NCBI RefSeq assembly: GCF_006715635.1
Contig: NZ_VFNP01000001.1
Coordinates: 3,348,001-3,412,000, forward strand
Length of the DNA: 64,000 bases
Direction: 5' to 3'
From: Streptomyces sp. SLBN-118
GTDB taxonomy: Bacteria; Actinomycetota; Actinomycetes; Streptomycetales; Streptomycetaceae
The position numbers were made by a program, and so were the translations under genes. The notes under the pieces were generated by a model. It searched no databases, was not told the DNA's origin, and worked only from the letters and a program-made list of their open reading frames with translations. Position 1 is the first letter of the stretch; the number at the start of each line of letters is the position of its first letter. Positions 9,131-16,973 of the stretch are shown here, in pieces.

Positions 9131-9207
9131 GCAGCGCACCGATCGCCGGCCGACAGGACGCTCAGTGCAGGACCGATCCGGTGGATGTCACACAGGTTCG
9201 TACGCAT
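9127..9207 (-). CDS. Short leader ORF translationally coupled to the NRPS
   Basis: A 26-codon frame starting with ATG at 9207 (peptide begins MRTNLCDIHRIGPALS and ends GDRCAA). It has GGAG eight to nine nt upstream and its TGA overlaps the NRPS ATG as ATGA. The NRPS itself has no visible Shine-Dalgarno, so its translation probably depends on ribosomes finishing this frame. The peptide contains two cysteines and no run of a single amino acid, so classical attenuation is not obvious. It may be a regulatory leader or a functional small peptide. Its reality rests only on the ribosome binding site and the exact overlap. Confidence 0.55.
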   Translation of the reverse strand: MRTNLCDIHRIGPALSVLSAGDRCAA

Positions 9208-9485
9208 CTCTCACTCTCCGTAGGTCGTGTCGAGTGCGCTGCGAATCCCCATTCCGCGCACGGCAAACGAGGAGTTTATCCCTTGTTCACCCGACTCGCC
9301 TGATGTACGGGCACGAGGCGACCCGACCCCACGTGCCCGCCCTGGAGCCGCCGCGAGGGCATAGCTCCTGCTCACTGCGGGTGCTGCCATAGCACCGTCG
9401 GCGGATGTCCAGTCCGGTCACGGACGCCCGTGTGTGGCCAAAGGCACTCCCCAGTCACCGCGTGTTCACGGTGAGAGAGCACGAT
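9208..9485. other. Promoter-bearing gap between the TetR gene and the NRPS leader
   Basis: This 278-nt gap lies between the end of the TetR gene and the leader frame, both on the minus strand. It must hold the NRPS promoter if the two are not one transcript. I see no strong terminator and no convincing operator palindrome; a locally AT-richer patch lies around 9268-9285. Confidence 0.35.
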
Positions 9486-10136
9486 TCAGCGGGTGTGCGG
9501 CCAGCTCTCCCCGTGCATGAGATTCTCCAGCCCCATCCAGGCGAAGTTCATCAGCGTCCCGGCCGCTTCCTTCGCCGAGACGTCCTCCGATTCGTTCGCC
9601 CACCCGGCGAGCGATTCGGCCGCGCCCACCAGCGCCTGAGCGAACCCGGCGACATCCCGGTCCGCGAGCTCGTGATCCCGGTGCGCCTCACGGGCCGCGG
9701 CGCCGATCAGTCCGGTCACCACCGCCACGATGGCTTCCCGCATCACCGCCACCTCGGCGGCGAAAGGCTCCCCGTGCGTACGCGCCTGACGGTGCAGCAC
9801 CGCCCAGCCGTACGGATTGTCGGCGGTGTGCGTGAAGAACGCCGCGAGCCCGGTCCAGAGTTGCCGGTCGGCCGCGAGCCCCGGCTCGACGGCCGCCTGC
9901 ACGGCGGCGACCAGCGCCTCCGCCTCACGCCTGATGCATGCAGTGAAGAGCTCTTCCTTGGAGTTCAGGTACAGATAGACCAGGGGCTTGGAGACCCCGG
10001 CGAGTTCCGCGATCTCATCCATGGAGGCCGCGCGGTAGCCGCGCTGTCCGAAGGTCTGCACGGCCGCGTCCATCATCTGCCGCTCTCGGACGGCACGCGG
10101 CATGCGTGTGGCCTTCGCGCCCTTCACAGCACCCAT
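9486..10136 (-). CDS. TetR-family transcriptional regulator
   Basis: A 216-residue regulator with an N-terminal TetR helix-turn-helix: AAVQTFGQRGYRAASMDEIAELAGVSKPLVYLYLNSKEELF, residues about 25-65. A helical ligand-binding domain follows, with no recognisable ligand signature. Of three possible starts, the ATG at 10136 is preferred because GGAGG lies 9 nt upstream; the ATG at 10145 abuts the same ribosome binding site. It is transcribed toward the NRPS and separated from it by about 280 nt, so it is a plausible but unproven regulator of the leader-NRPS-peptidase group. Confidence 0.85.
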   Translation of the reverse strand: MGAVKGAKATRMPRAVRERQMMDAAVQTFGQRGYRAASMDEIAELAGVSKPLVYLYLNSKEELFTACIRREAEALVAAVQAAVEPGLAADRQLWTGLAAFFTHTADNPYGWAVLHRQARTHGEPFAAEVAVMREAIVAVVTGLIGAAAREAHRDHELADRDVAGFAQALVGAAESLAGWANESEDVSAKEAAGTLMNFAWMGLENLMHGESWPHTR

Positions 10137-10212
10137 GTCAAACATCCTCCCGCCCCACACCCCAACTCCGCGGCAAGCCTACGACCCCCGGGAGGAGCCC
10201 AGGCACGCGGAA

Positions 10213-10240
10213 CGGCCCCCCTTCCATGGAAGAGGGGCCG
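10213..10240 (-). terminator. Stem-loop terminator after the collagen-motif gene
   Basis: An inverted repeat CGGCCCCCCTTCCATGGA / AGAGGGGCCG forms a strong GC hairpin about 70 nt past the stop at 10308, before the TetR start. There is no clear U-tract, as is common in Streptomyces. Confidence 0.6.
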
Positions 10241-10307
10241 CGCCACGATCCGGGCCGGGTCAGGACGCAACCCGACCAGAAGCGAATCCGAGTCGAGCGC
10301 TGGAGCG

Positions 10308-10997
10308 CTAGGGCTGGTCCACTACCTGAGTCCAGCCTTCGGCGCACGTAAGGGCCGGGAGCGTCCCCACCGGGTCCGTAGGCACCAGGAAGTCCTGGGT
10401 GCACGAGGTCTCCCACACGACCCCGTACCTGGTCAGCACCTGGACCGAGGTGGTGGTCGGCAACCCGGCCGCCAGCCCGTTGCTGGACACCGAGATGGAG
10501 CAGGCGTCGTCCGGGAAGTCCTCGTTGTTGCTGATGTCCGTCCAGGTGTAGGTGCCGCCGGGGACGGTCCGGATGCCCGCGAATGCCTCGACCTCGAGCG
10601 GGCCCTCGCCGTCCGGGTCGAAGAGCGCGGCGCTGATTTGGTGGGTGGTGACGACTGGAGTGACCACGAGGGGGTTGTAGCTGTCGATGTCGTTGCACGG
10701 GCCAGTCTCACCGCGGGGGCCGGTCGGTCCCGTGGGCCCGGTGAACCCGCAGTGGTCGTGGTTGCCGCCGCCACCACCCATCTGCGACATGACCTTCGAC
10801 GTGATGTCATCACAGTCCACGCCCGACGGGCCGGCGACGACTGAACCTGAGCTCGGGGTGGCACTCTGCAGGGCGATCGCGGGAGTTGCGAGCCCCGCAA
10901 CCACGAGGGCGAGGGACGCGAACGAGCTGCCGATCATCCAAGCACGCCGCTTCGGAAGCGGACCCAGAGTGGACTTGGTCCTGTTCTCAGGACTCAT
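10308..10997 (-). CDS. Secreted protein with a short collagen-like GXY segment
   Basis: A 229-residue exported protein of unknown function. The ATG at 10997 has AAGGAG about 6 nt upstream. It opens with a positively charged n-region (KRRAWMIG) and a hydrophobic segment ending in ATPAIALQSA, a typical Sec signal with probable cleavage near residue 43. After a glycine-rich GGGGGNHDH stretch comes a short collagen-like run of G-x-y triplets, GFTGPTGPTGPRGETGP, at about residues 86-102. The C-terminal region is beta-rich with paired cysteines (DDACS, ETSC, TCAEG), suggesting a disulphide-stabilised domain. Bacterial collagen-like segments can trimerise, but five to six triplets is very short for that. 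It is divergent from the glycosyltransferase to the right. Confidence 0.8.
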   Translation of the reverse strand: MSPENRTKSTLGPLPKRRAWMIGSSFASLALVVAGLATPAIALQSATPSSGSVVAGPSGVDCDDITSKVMSQMGGGGGNHDHCGFTGPTGPTGPRGETGPCNDIDSYNPLVVTPVVTTHQISAALFDPDGEGPLEVEAFAGIRTVPGGTYTWTDISNNEDFPDDACSISVSSNGLAAGLPTTTSVQVLTRYGVVWETSCTQDFLVPTDPVGTLPALTCAEGWTQVVDQP

Positions 10998-11247
10998 ACA
11001 GTGCTCCTTCTTGAACCAGTTCGAGTGAGACTCTGGAAGCCAGTTCGAGCCTCCTTCGGAATCATCGGTTCGCGGACGCAATGCCCTTGAGTACCTCGCG
11101 GAGCTATCAACGCAATGGCGTACGAGATACACACCAATGGGGGCGTACGCAGAAGGGAACGGCATGGCCGTCGGCGTGCCGTCAGCGCGCCGCCGGACGG
11201 GGTGCCTAAGGTCGCGGCCGGACCGACCCGCCGGAAGTGGTGATGCC

Positions 11248-12372
11248 GTGAAGCCGTCCGTGTGCCTGTGCATGATCGTCAAGAACGAGGCGAACGTCAT
11301 CGAGCGATGCCTCGCCTCCGTGCGTGACCTGGTGGACACCTGGGTGATCTCCGACACCGGCTCGACCGACGGAACCCAGAAGCTGATCCGTACGGCACTG
11401 GACGGCATTCCCGGCGAACTTCACGAGGAGCCCTGGGTCGACTTCGGCCACAACCGGAGCCAGAACATCAGGCACGCCCTGGGCAAGGCCGACTATCTGC
11501 TTCTCCTCGACGCCGACCACGTGGTCCGGCAGAAGGGCCGACTTCCCAGGCTGACCGCCGATTCGTACATGCTGCGGCACGAAGGGGCGTTGGAGTACCG
11601 CATCAAGCGCCTGGTCCGGGGAGACATCCCGTGGCGATATGAGGGTGTCACCCACGAATACCTCACGGCCGACAGCGAGGTCACTCAGCAGAATCTCGAC
11701 GCACTCGTCATCGAGGACTACGCCGACGGCGGCTCGCGGCACGACAAGTTCGAGCGGGACGCGCGCCTGTTGAGTGCCGAACTCGAGCGCGACCCCGCCA
11801 ACACACGTACGGTCTTCTATCTCGCCCAGACCATGCGCGACATGGGCGAGACCGCCGAGGCGATCACCCTGTACGAGCGCCGCGCCGAGATGGGGGGCTG
11901 GGGCGAGGAGGTGTACTACTCGCTCCTGCAGTCCGGGATCCTCCGGGCGGATTCCGGCGACTGGCCGTCGGGTATGGACGCCCTCTCCCGTGCCTGGGAG
12001 TCGCGCCCGCAACGGCTCGAAGCGTGTTACGAACTGGCCTCACGGCTGCGCAGACAGGGCCGCCATCACTCGGCGCACGCGATCGTCCGTGCCGTGCTCG
12101 GCAGGAAGCAGCCCGACGACATCCTGTTCATCCAGCCGTGGGTGTACCGCTGGGGACTGCTGTTCGAGTACTCGATCTCGGCCTACTGGGTGGGCGACGT
12201 GGCCGGCTCGCTCCAGGCCTGCGACCGTCTGCTGTCGATGTCCGACCTGCCCGAGCGCCATCGGGAGCAGACCGTCACGAACCGGGGATTCTCCGAGCGG
12301 CGCCTGGGGCCGGGAGCAGCGGTGGGACGCCAGCGACCCGCCCGGGCGCGAGGCTCCCGCCGGCGCGTGTGA
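11248..12372 (+). CDS. Family 2 glycosyltransferase with TPR-like repeats
   Basis: A 374-residue protein. The N-terminal GT-A domain shows CLCMIVKNEANVIERCLASV, a DTGSTDGT motif near residue 40 and LLLLDADHV with the metal-binding DxD-type acidic pair near residue 90. The second half is helical with TPR-like units (FYLAQTMRDMGETAEAITLYERRAEMGG). This combination is common in bacterial glycosyltransferases that modify peptides or glycans, though acceptor and donor are unknown. The GTG at 11248 is chosen because the KPSVCLCMIVKNE strand starts there and GGAAG lies upstream; earlier in-frame codons encode an arginine-rich shadow. The last 25 residues are arginine-rich and low complexity, which could mean a frameshifted end. 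Confidence 0.8.
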   Translation: MKPSVCLCMIVKNEANVIERCLASVRDLVDTWVISDTGSTDGTQKLIRTALDGIPGELHEEPWVDFGHNRSQNIRHALGKADYLLLLDADHVVRQKGRLPRLTADSYMLRHEGALEYRIKRLVRGDIPWRYEGVTHEYLTADSEVTQQNLDALVIEDYADGGSRHDKFERDARLLSAELERDPANTRTVFYLAQTMRDMGETAEAITLYERRAEMGGWGEEVYYSLLQSGILRADSGDWPSGMDALSRAWESRPQRLEACYELASRLRRQGRHHSAHAIVRAVLGRKQPDDILFIQPWVYRWGLLFEYSISAYWVGDVAGSLQACDRLLSMSDLPERHREQTVTNRGFSERRLGPGAAVGRQRPARARGSRRRV

Positions 12373-12389
12373 CGGCACTTGAGCGGCGC

Positions 12390-12683
12390 CTACTGAACGG
12401 CGCCGTCCTCCTGCGACCGGTTGGCTTCAAGACGGGCCTTGGTCCTGTCGACCGTGCCGGCGATCTGCTCGGACATGGCGTCGCGCTGCTTGCGCAGCAG
12501 TACGAAGCTCAGCGGCGCGGACAGCACGAGCGCGAGCAGGACGACCCAGACGAAGTTCGAGTCGCCGAGCCCCTTGGGCAGGGCGCCGACCTGGACCAGG
12601 CCGCCCACGACGACAAAGCAGCCGATGAAGATGGCCAGGCGCAGGGTGGTGTACCGGATCGCGGCGCTCGACTTGGCGGACAC
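12390..12683 (-). CDS. DUF4229 small membrane protein
   Basis: A 97-residue protein with two hydrophobic spans (about LRLAIFIGCFVVVGGLVQVG, 14-33, and FVWVVLLALVLSAPLSFVLL, 44-63), followed by a basic cytoplasmic tail (RKQRDAMSEQIAGTVDRTKARLEANR). The pattern matches the actinobacterial DUF4229 family, of unknown function. It is convergent with the glycosyltransferase, 17 nt from that stop. Confidence 0.85.
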   Translation of the reverse strand: MSAKSSAAIRYTTLRLAIFIGCFVVVGGLVQVGALPKGLGDSNFVWVVLLALVLSAPLSFVLLRKQRDAMSEQIAGTVDRTKARLEANRSQEDGAVQ

Positions 12684-12761
12684 GGCAGGCCTTCTTTCTT
12701 CGTACGACAGGTGCTGCCCGTCCAGTGAAGCACGTCCGCTATGGGATCAATTCAGCGGGAG

Positions 12762-12777
12762 CGGCATCATGATGCCG
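12762..12777. terminator. Perfect 16-bp palindrome downstream of the DUF2079 gene
   Basis: CGGCATCATGATGCCG is a perfect palindrome 33 nt past the minus-strand stop at 12810. It could be a short terminator hairpin or a binding site ahead of the DUF4229 gene. Confidence 0.35.
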
Positions 12778-12809
12778 TCGCGGTCCTCTCCCCCTGCGGC
12801 CCGTATCGC

Positions 12810-14333
12810 CTATTCATGATTCGGAAGGCCGTTCAATTCGGTCCAGCTCCCCGAGGCCTTGGGTCCGTCCGTGCTCTTGAGCAGTACGAAGCCGTCCCGG
12901 GCAGCCACGGTGCGGTATCCCTTGCGGCGGGCGCTGTCCAGTTTGAATTTCTCCTCTGCGACCGTCAGAGGCCATCGCCGATCCTGGGGCACCCGGGTGT
13001 CCACCATGATCCACTGAGGAAAGGGGCGGCTGGAGTACCAGCCGAACAGGCTGACCCTCGTGCGGCTGGTGAGCTGGGGCACCAGATGGCTGGACGCCTG
13101 GACCGTGGCGCCCTGAGGGATCCGGTCCATCAAACGGTGGGCGACAGCGATGCGGGGATCGGTCCGCCATGTGGCCGGCTGGACCAGCTGCCACAGCGGA
13201 AACTGCGGCAGCAGCAGGACGGTGATCGCCACGGAGCCCGCGAGATAGCGGCGCAGACTGCTCGCGCTGGAGCGGCGTCGGACCAGAGCGTCGACGAAGG
13301 CCGCGAAGACGATCGGCATCAGCACCAGCGAATAGTGGAACCCGGTGTCCCAGTGAACCGTGTTGCTGGAGGCGCCGCGCCAGATCAGAGTCGGCAGCGC
13401 GATCCACAGCAGCGGGGATCGCACAGCCAGGAACAGGGTCGGTGCCAGTACGAGCACAAGGGTCGACATCTTGGGCTGGGGGGTGAAGAGACCGACCGTG
13501 TACTTGTACAGCAGGTCTCCCGGTCCGCCTTCACTTCCTCCCGGGCTGTCCAGGTAGAACCAATAGGCGAAGGACCCACTCGGATTGACAGCCGGCAGAA
13601 CCACCAGCAGCGCCAGTACGACCCCGGCCGCGCCGGCCGACGCGGTCATGATCCCGAGCCTTCGGTCGCCGCGCCGGGCGATGAGGAGACCGATCACGGC
13701 CACCGTGAGCCCGAGGTCTTCCTTCACCAGCAGCAGGGGAAGAGCCCAGAGGGCCGCCGCGCGCAGCCGGTCGTTCGCGAGAGCCGTCAGTGAAAGGGAG
13801 AGAAGAGGGACGGCGAAGGCCACTTCATGGAAGTCGAAGCCGACCGCGCTCGCGACACCCCAGGAAAGGCCGTAGGCGACGCCGATGACCGCGGCGGCCA
13901 GGGAGCCCAGAGTCCGGTTGGCCCAGACGGTCAGCGGCAGAACGCTCGCGGCGACCAGCACCGCCTGTGCCACGAGCAGGGCGTTCGGCGACGGCCACAT
14001 CCAGTAGAGCGGTGCCACCAGGGCCAGGATGGGTGAGAAGTGGTCCCCCAGGACGGGAAAGTCCGGACCCTTCAGTTCGGAGACGGGCAGGTGCCCGTGT
14101 GCGTAGGACTGGACGACCTGCTCGAAGATTCCCAGGTCGTAGCTGTTGGAGAGCATCCGCTGATGGATGCGCAGGGACAGCGCCGCATAAAGGAGAAACA
14201 GAGCTCCCGCCAGGACCCACATCCACCGTGCGACGCCGGGGCGACCTGTCTGAACCGTCTCCGCAGGCGATTGTCTGTCGAATTCCGAATGCTGCGGTGG
14301 GAGGGTGGTGCCGCTGGTGGGGGATGCGTGCAT
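12810..14333 (-). CDS. DUF2079 polytopic membrane protein
   Basis: A 507-residue integral membrane protein with about ten hydrophobic segments. Early signatures are SYDLGIFEQVVQSYAHG and LGDHFSPILALVAPLYW in the first extracytoplasmic region, typical of DUF2079 proteins, which resemble GT-C glycosyltransferases. After the last membrane span (SVAITVLLLPQFPLW) there is a roughly 100-residue extracytoplasmic tail. The ATG at 14333 has GGAAGG seven nt upstream; the in-frame TTG at 14348 would place the ribosome binding site inside the gene. An asparagine- and glutamine-containing N-terminal stretch of 35 residues precedes the first membrane span. The acceptor is unknown. Confidence 0.85.
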   Translation of the reverse strand: MHASPTSGTTLPPQHSEFDRQSPAETVQTGRPGVARWMWVLAGALFLLYAALSLRIHQRMLSNSYDLGIFEQVVQSYAHGHLPVSELKGPDFPVLGDHFSPILALVAPLYWMWPSPNALLVAQAVLVAASVLPLTVWANRTLGSLAAAVIGVAYGLSWGVASAVGFDFHEVAFAVPLLSLSLTALANDRLRAAALWALPLLLVKEDLGLTVAVIGLLIARRGDRRLGIMTASAGAAGVVLALLVVLPAVNPSGSFAYWFYLDSPGGSEGGPGDLLYKYTVGLFTPQPKMSTLVLVLAPTLFLAVRSPLLWIALPTLIWRGASSNTVHWDTGFHYSLVLMPIVFAAFVDALVRRRSSASSLRRYLAGSVAITVLLLPQFPLWQLVQPATWRTDPRIAVAHRLMDRIPQGATVQASSHLVPQLTSRTRVSLFGWYSSRPFPQWIMVDTRVPQDRRWPLTVAEEKFKLDSARRKGYRTVAARDGFVLLKSTDGPKASGSWTELNGLPNHE

Positions 14334-14443
14334 GACCATGCCTTCCAAAAACCTGAGGCTGAGTGGCCATCAAGATGCCAGCAACCAGGAAGACTTGAGT
14401 CTGAGCAAACTGCTGTGTGGTCGAAATCCCCCGAATGGCCGTG

Positions 14444-14478
14444 CCCCCGGGCGTATTCGGAAACGTACGCGCCGGGGG
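14444..14478 (-). terminator. Hairpin terminator of the menaquinone operon
   Basis: CCCCCGGGCGTA and TACGCGCCGGGGG pair imperfectly around a 10-nt loop, starting 18 nt after the mqnE stop. Confidence 0.6.
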
Positions 14479-14495
14479 TGCTCCTCGGTCCTGTG

Positions 14496-15674
14496 TCAGA
14501 GCCGCATCGGCTGCGGCGACTCGCGGCGGTCCGCGTCGGGCCCCGGGTACTCCCGGATGACCTCGTACCGCGTGTTCCGCTCCACCGGGCGGAAACCCGC
14601 GTCGCGGATCAGGTCGAGCAGGTCGTCACGCGTCAGCTTGTTGGGCGTGCCGTAGTTGTCCGCGTCGTGCGTGATCTTGTACTCGACGACCGAGCCGTCC
14701 ATGTCGTCCGCGCCGTGCTGCAGCGCCAGCTGAGCGGTCTGCACACCGTGCATCACCCAGAAGACCTTCACGTGCTGGACGTTGTCGAACAGCAGCCGCG
14801 AGACCGCGAAGGTCTTCAGTGCCTCGGCGCCGGTCGCCATGGTGGTACGCGCCTGAAGGCGGTTGCGGACCTTGCCGTCCTGCATGTCCACGAAGTCGTG
14901 CTGGTAGCGCAGGGGGATGAAGACCTGGAAGCCGCCGGTCTCGTCCTGGAGTTCACGCAGACGCAGTACGTGGTCGACCCGGTGCCTGGGCTCCTCGATG
15001 TGGCCGTACAGCATCGTGCAGGGGGTCTTGAGACCCTTCTGGTGCGCGAGCCGGTGGATGCGCGACCAGTCCTCCCAGTGCGTGCGGTGGTCGACGATGT
15101 GCTGGCGGACCTCCCAGTCGAAGATCTCGGCGCCGCCGCCGGTCAGCGACTCCAGACCGGCCTCGATCAGCTCGTCGAGGATCTCGGAGGCGGACAGTCC
15201 GGAGATCGTCTCGAAGTGGTGGATCTCAGTGGCCGTGAATGCCTTCAGCGAGACGTTCGGGAGGGCCTTCTTCAGCTCGCTGAGCGACCGCGGGTAGTAG
15301 CGCCACGGCAGGTTGGGGTGGAGCCCGTTGACGATGTGCAGTTCGGTGAGGTTCTCCGCCTCCATCGACTTGGCGAGGCGGACGGCCTCCTCGATGCGCA
15401 TGGTGTACGCGTCCTTCTCGCCCGGCTTGCGCTGGAAGGAGCAGTACGCGCACGACGCCGTGCACACGTTGGTCATGTTGAGGTGCCGGTTGACGTTGAA
15501 GTGGACGACGTCACCGTTCTTGCGCGTCCGCACCTCGTGCGCGAGGCCGCCGAGCCATGCCAGGTCGTCCGACTCGTAGAGGGCGATGCCGTCCTCGCGG
15601 GTCAGCCGCTCCCCGGAACGGACCTTCTCCTCCAGCTCGCGCTTGAGCCCCACGTCTTTAATAGATGCAGCCAT
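14496..15674 (-). CDS. mqnE: Aminofutalosine synthase MqnE (radical SAM)
   Basis: A 392-residue radical SAM enzyme of the futalosine menaquinone pathway. It joins 3-[(1-carboxyvinyl)oxy]benzoate to S-adenosylmethionine to give aminofutalosine. The cluster-binding motif CTASCAYC (C71, C75, C78) follows NRHLNMTNV. Other family landmarks are HIVNGLHPNLPW, LTGGGAEIF and the C-terminal LTRDDLLDLIRDAGFRPVERNTRYEV. The ATG at 15674 has TAGGAGG 9 nt upstream. It is the last gene of the minus-strand ubiD-mqnP-ubiX-AsnC-mqnE group. The earlier pathway enzymes MqnA, B, C and D are not in this window. Confidence 0.95.
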   Translation of the reverse strand: MAASIKDVGLKRELEEKVRSGERLTREDGIALYESDDLAWLGGLAHEVRTRKNGDVVHFNVNRHLNMTNVCTASCAYCSFQRKPGEKDAYTMRIEEAVRLAKSMEAENLTELHIVNGLHPNLPWRYYPRSLSELKKALPNVSLKAFTATEIHHFETISGLSASEILDELIEAGLESLTGGGAEIFDWEVRQHIVDHRTHWEDWSRIHRLAHQKGLKTPCTMLYGHIEEPRHRVDHVLRLRELQDETGGFQVFIPLRYQHDFVDMQDGKVRNRLQARTTMATGAEALKTFAVSRLLFDNVQHVKVFWVMHGVQTAQLALQHGADDMDGSVVEYKITHDADNYGTPNKLTRDDLLDLIRDAGFRPVERNTRYEVIREYPGPDADRRESPQPMRL

Positions 15675-15731
15675 GTACGGCCGCCTCCTATACGTATTCG
15701 TCAACAGGCCCCACCCAAGGTACGCCCCCGA

Positions 15732-16181
15732 CTACTCCGGCAGATCTCCGACCCGGTTCTCCCACTTCGTGGAGAGCACGATGGTCGTCCGCGTACGCGA
15801 CACACCCCTCGTACCGGAGAGCCGGCGGATCGTCTTCTCCAGACCGTCCACGTCGTTCGCCCGCACCTTGAGCATGTACGAGTCGTCGCCCGCGATGAAC
15901 CAGAGGTCCTCGATCTCCGCCAGGTCCTTCAGCCGGCGTGCCACGTCCTCGTGGTCGGCCGCGTCCGAGAGCGAGAGGCCGATGAGAGCCGTGACGCCGA
16001 GGCCCAGCGACCTGGCGTCGACGGTGGCGCGATAGCCGGTGATGACGCCCGCCGCCTCGAGGCGGTTGATGCGATCGGTGACGGAGGGCCCCGAGAGCCC
16101 GACGAGCCGGCCCAGCTCCGCGTACGAAGCTCTGCCGTTCTCCCTGAGGGCCTGGATGAGCTGCCTGTCCACCGCGTCCAT
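15732..16181 (-). CDS. Lrp/AsnC-family regulator inside the menaquinone operon
   Basis: A 149-residue feast/famine regulator. The N-terminal AsnC helix-turn-helix reads MDAVDRQLIQALRENGRASYAELGRLVGLSGPSVTDRINRLEAAGVI, residues 1-47, and a RAM effector-binding domain follows (about 60-140). The ATG at 16181 is preferred; GGAAGG lies about 10 nt upstream within a possible six-codon extension. It is embedded between ubiX and mqnE, 57 nt before mqnE. It could therefore regulate the pathway or its own operon, with the ligand unknown. Its neighbours share its strand and spacing is short on the mqnE side but 105 nt on the ubiX side, so a separate promoter is possible there. Confidence 0.9.
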   Translation of the reverse strand: MDAVDRQLIQALRENGRASYAELGRLVGLSGPSVTDRINRLEAAGVITGYRATVDARSLGLGVTALIGLSLSDAADHEDVARRLKDLAEIEDLWFIAGDDSYMLKVRANDVDGLEKTIRRLSGTRGVSRTRTTIVLSTKWENRVGDLPE

Positions 16182-16286
16182 ATGCCTGGACCCTTCCATT
16201 ATTCAGCGATACCGCAAGTCTACCATAAGAATCTAAGGCACGCAGGGCAAAATTCCTACGAATTAAACATCAACAAGAAATCCAGG

Positions 16287-16952
16287 CTAATCCGCACGAG
16301 GGCCACCCAGCTCCCCCTCCCAGCGGCGGTACAGCCGATGCGGCACCCCCGCCGCGTCCAGCACCCGTCCCGCCACGAAGTCCACCAGATCCTGGATGTG
16401 CGTCGCCCCCGCGTAGAACGCCGGGGAGGCCGGGAGCACCACCGCACCCGCCTCGTCCAGTGTCACCAGATGCTTGAGGGTCTGCCCGTTCAGCGGGGTC
16501 TCGCGCACCGCGACCACCAGCTTCCGCCGCTCCTTGAGCGTCACGCTCGCGGCCCGCTGCAGCAGATCCTTCGAGAGCCCGAGCGCCACTCCGGCCACGC
16601 ACGCCGTGGACGCCGGGACGATGAGCATGCCCTTCACGGGATACGAACCGGACGAAGGCCCGGCGGCCAGATCCCCGGCCGCCCAGTGCCGTACGCCGTC
16701 GACGTCCACCCGGAAGGTGCCCGGCTTTCCGTCCGCCCCGCGCGCCAGCCACTCCCGCAGATCGTCACGCCAGTGCGCGTCCCGGAAAGCGATCCCCGTC
16801 TCGTCGAGCAGCGTCAGCCGTGAGGCTCGGCTGACCACCAGGTCCACGCTCTCGCCCGCGGCGAGCAGACCGCGCAGCACGGCGGCGGCGTACGGCGTCC
16901 CGGACGCGCCGGAGACACCCACCAACCAGGGGGTGCGCTTGGCCTCTTTCAT
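16287..16952 (-). CDS. ubiX: UbiX-like flavin prenyltransferase
   Basis: A 221-residue flavoprotein that attaches a dimethylallyl group to FMN to make the prenylated cofactor used by UbiD decarboxylases. Landmarks are the N-terminal VGVSGASGTPYAAAVLRGL, the phosphate-binding MLIVPASTACVAGVALGLSKDLLQRAA, and KERRKLVVAVRETPLNGQTL. The catalytic Ser of SGASG and the ...ERRKLVVAVRETPL loop are intact. It lies 21 nt downstream of mqnP and pairs functionally with the ubiD gene two positions upstream. The ATG start is the only sensible one. Confidence 0.93.
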   Translation of the reverse strand: MKEAKRTPWLVGVSGASGTPYAAAVLRGLLAAGESVDLVVSRASRLTLLDETGIAFRDAHWRDDLREWLARGADGKPGTFRVDVDGVRHWAAGDLAAGPSSGSYPVKGMLIVPASTACVAGVALGLSKDLLQRAASVTLKERRKLVVAVRETPLNGQTLKHLVTLDEAGAVVLPASPAFYAGATHIQDLVDFVAGRVLDAAGVPHRLYRRWEGELGGPRAD

Positions 16953-16973
16953 GCTGCTGAGCCTATCCGCCGG

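Noticed and set aside
9128..9139. Alternative GTG start of the NRPS at 9139
   Set aside because: The ATG at 9130 overlaps the leader stop exactly (ATGA). The GTG offers no better ribosome binding site.
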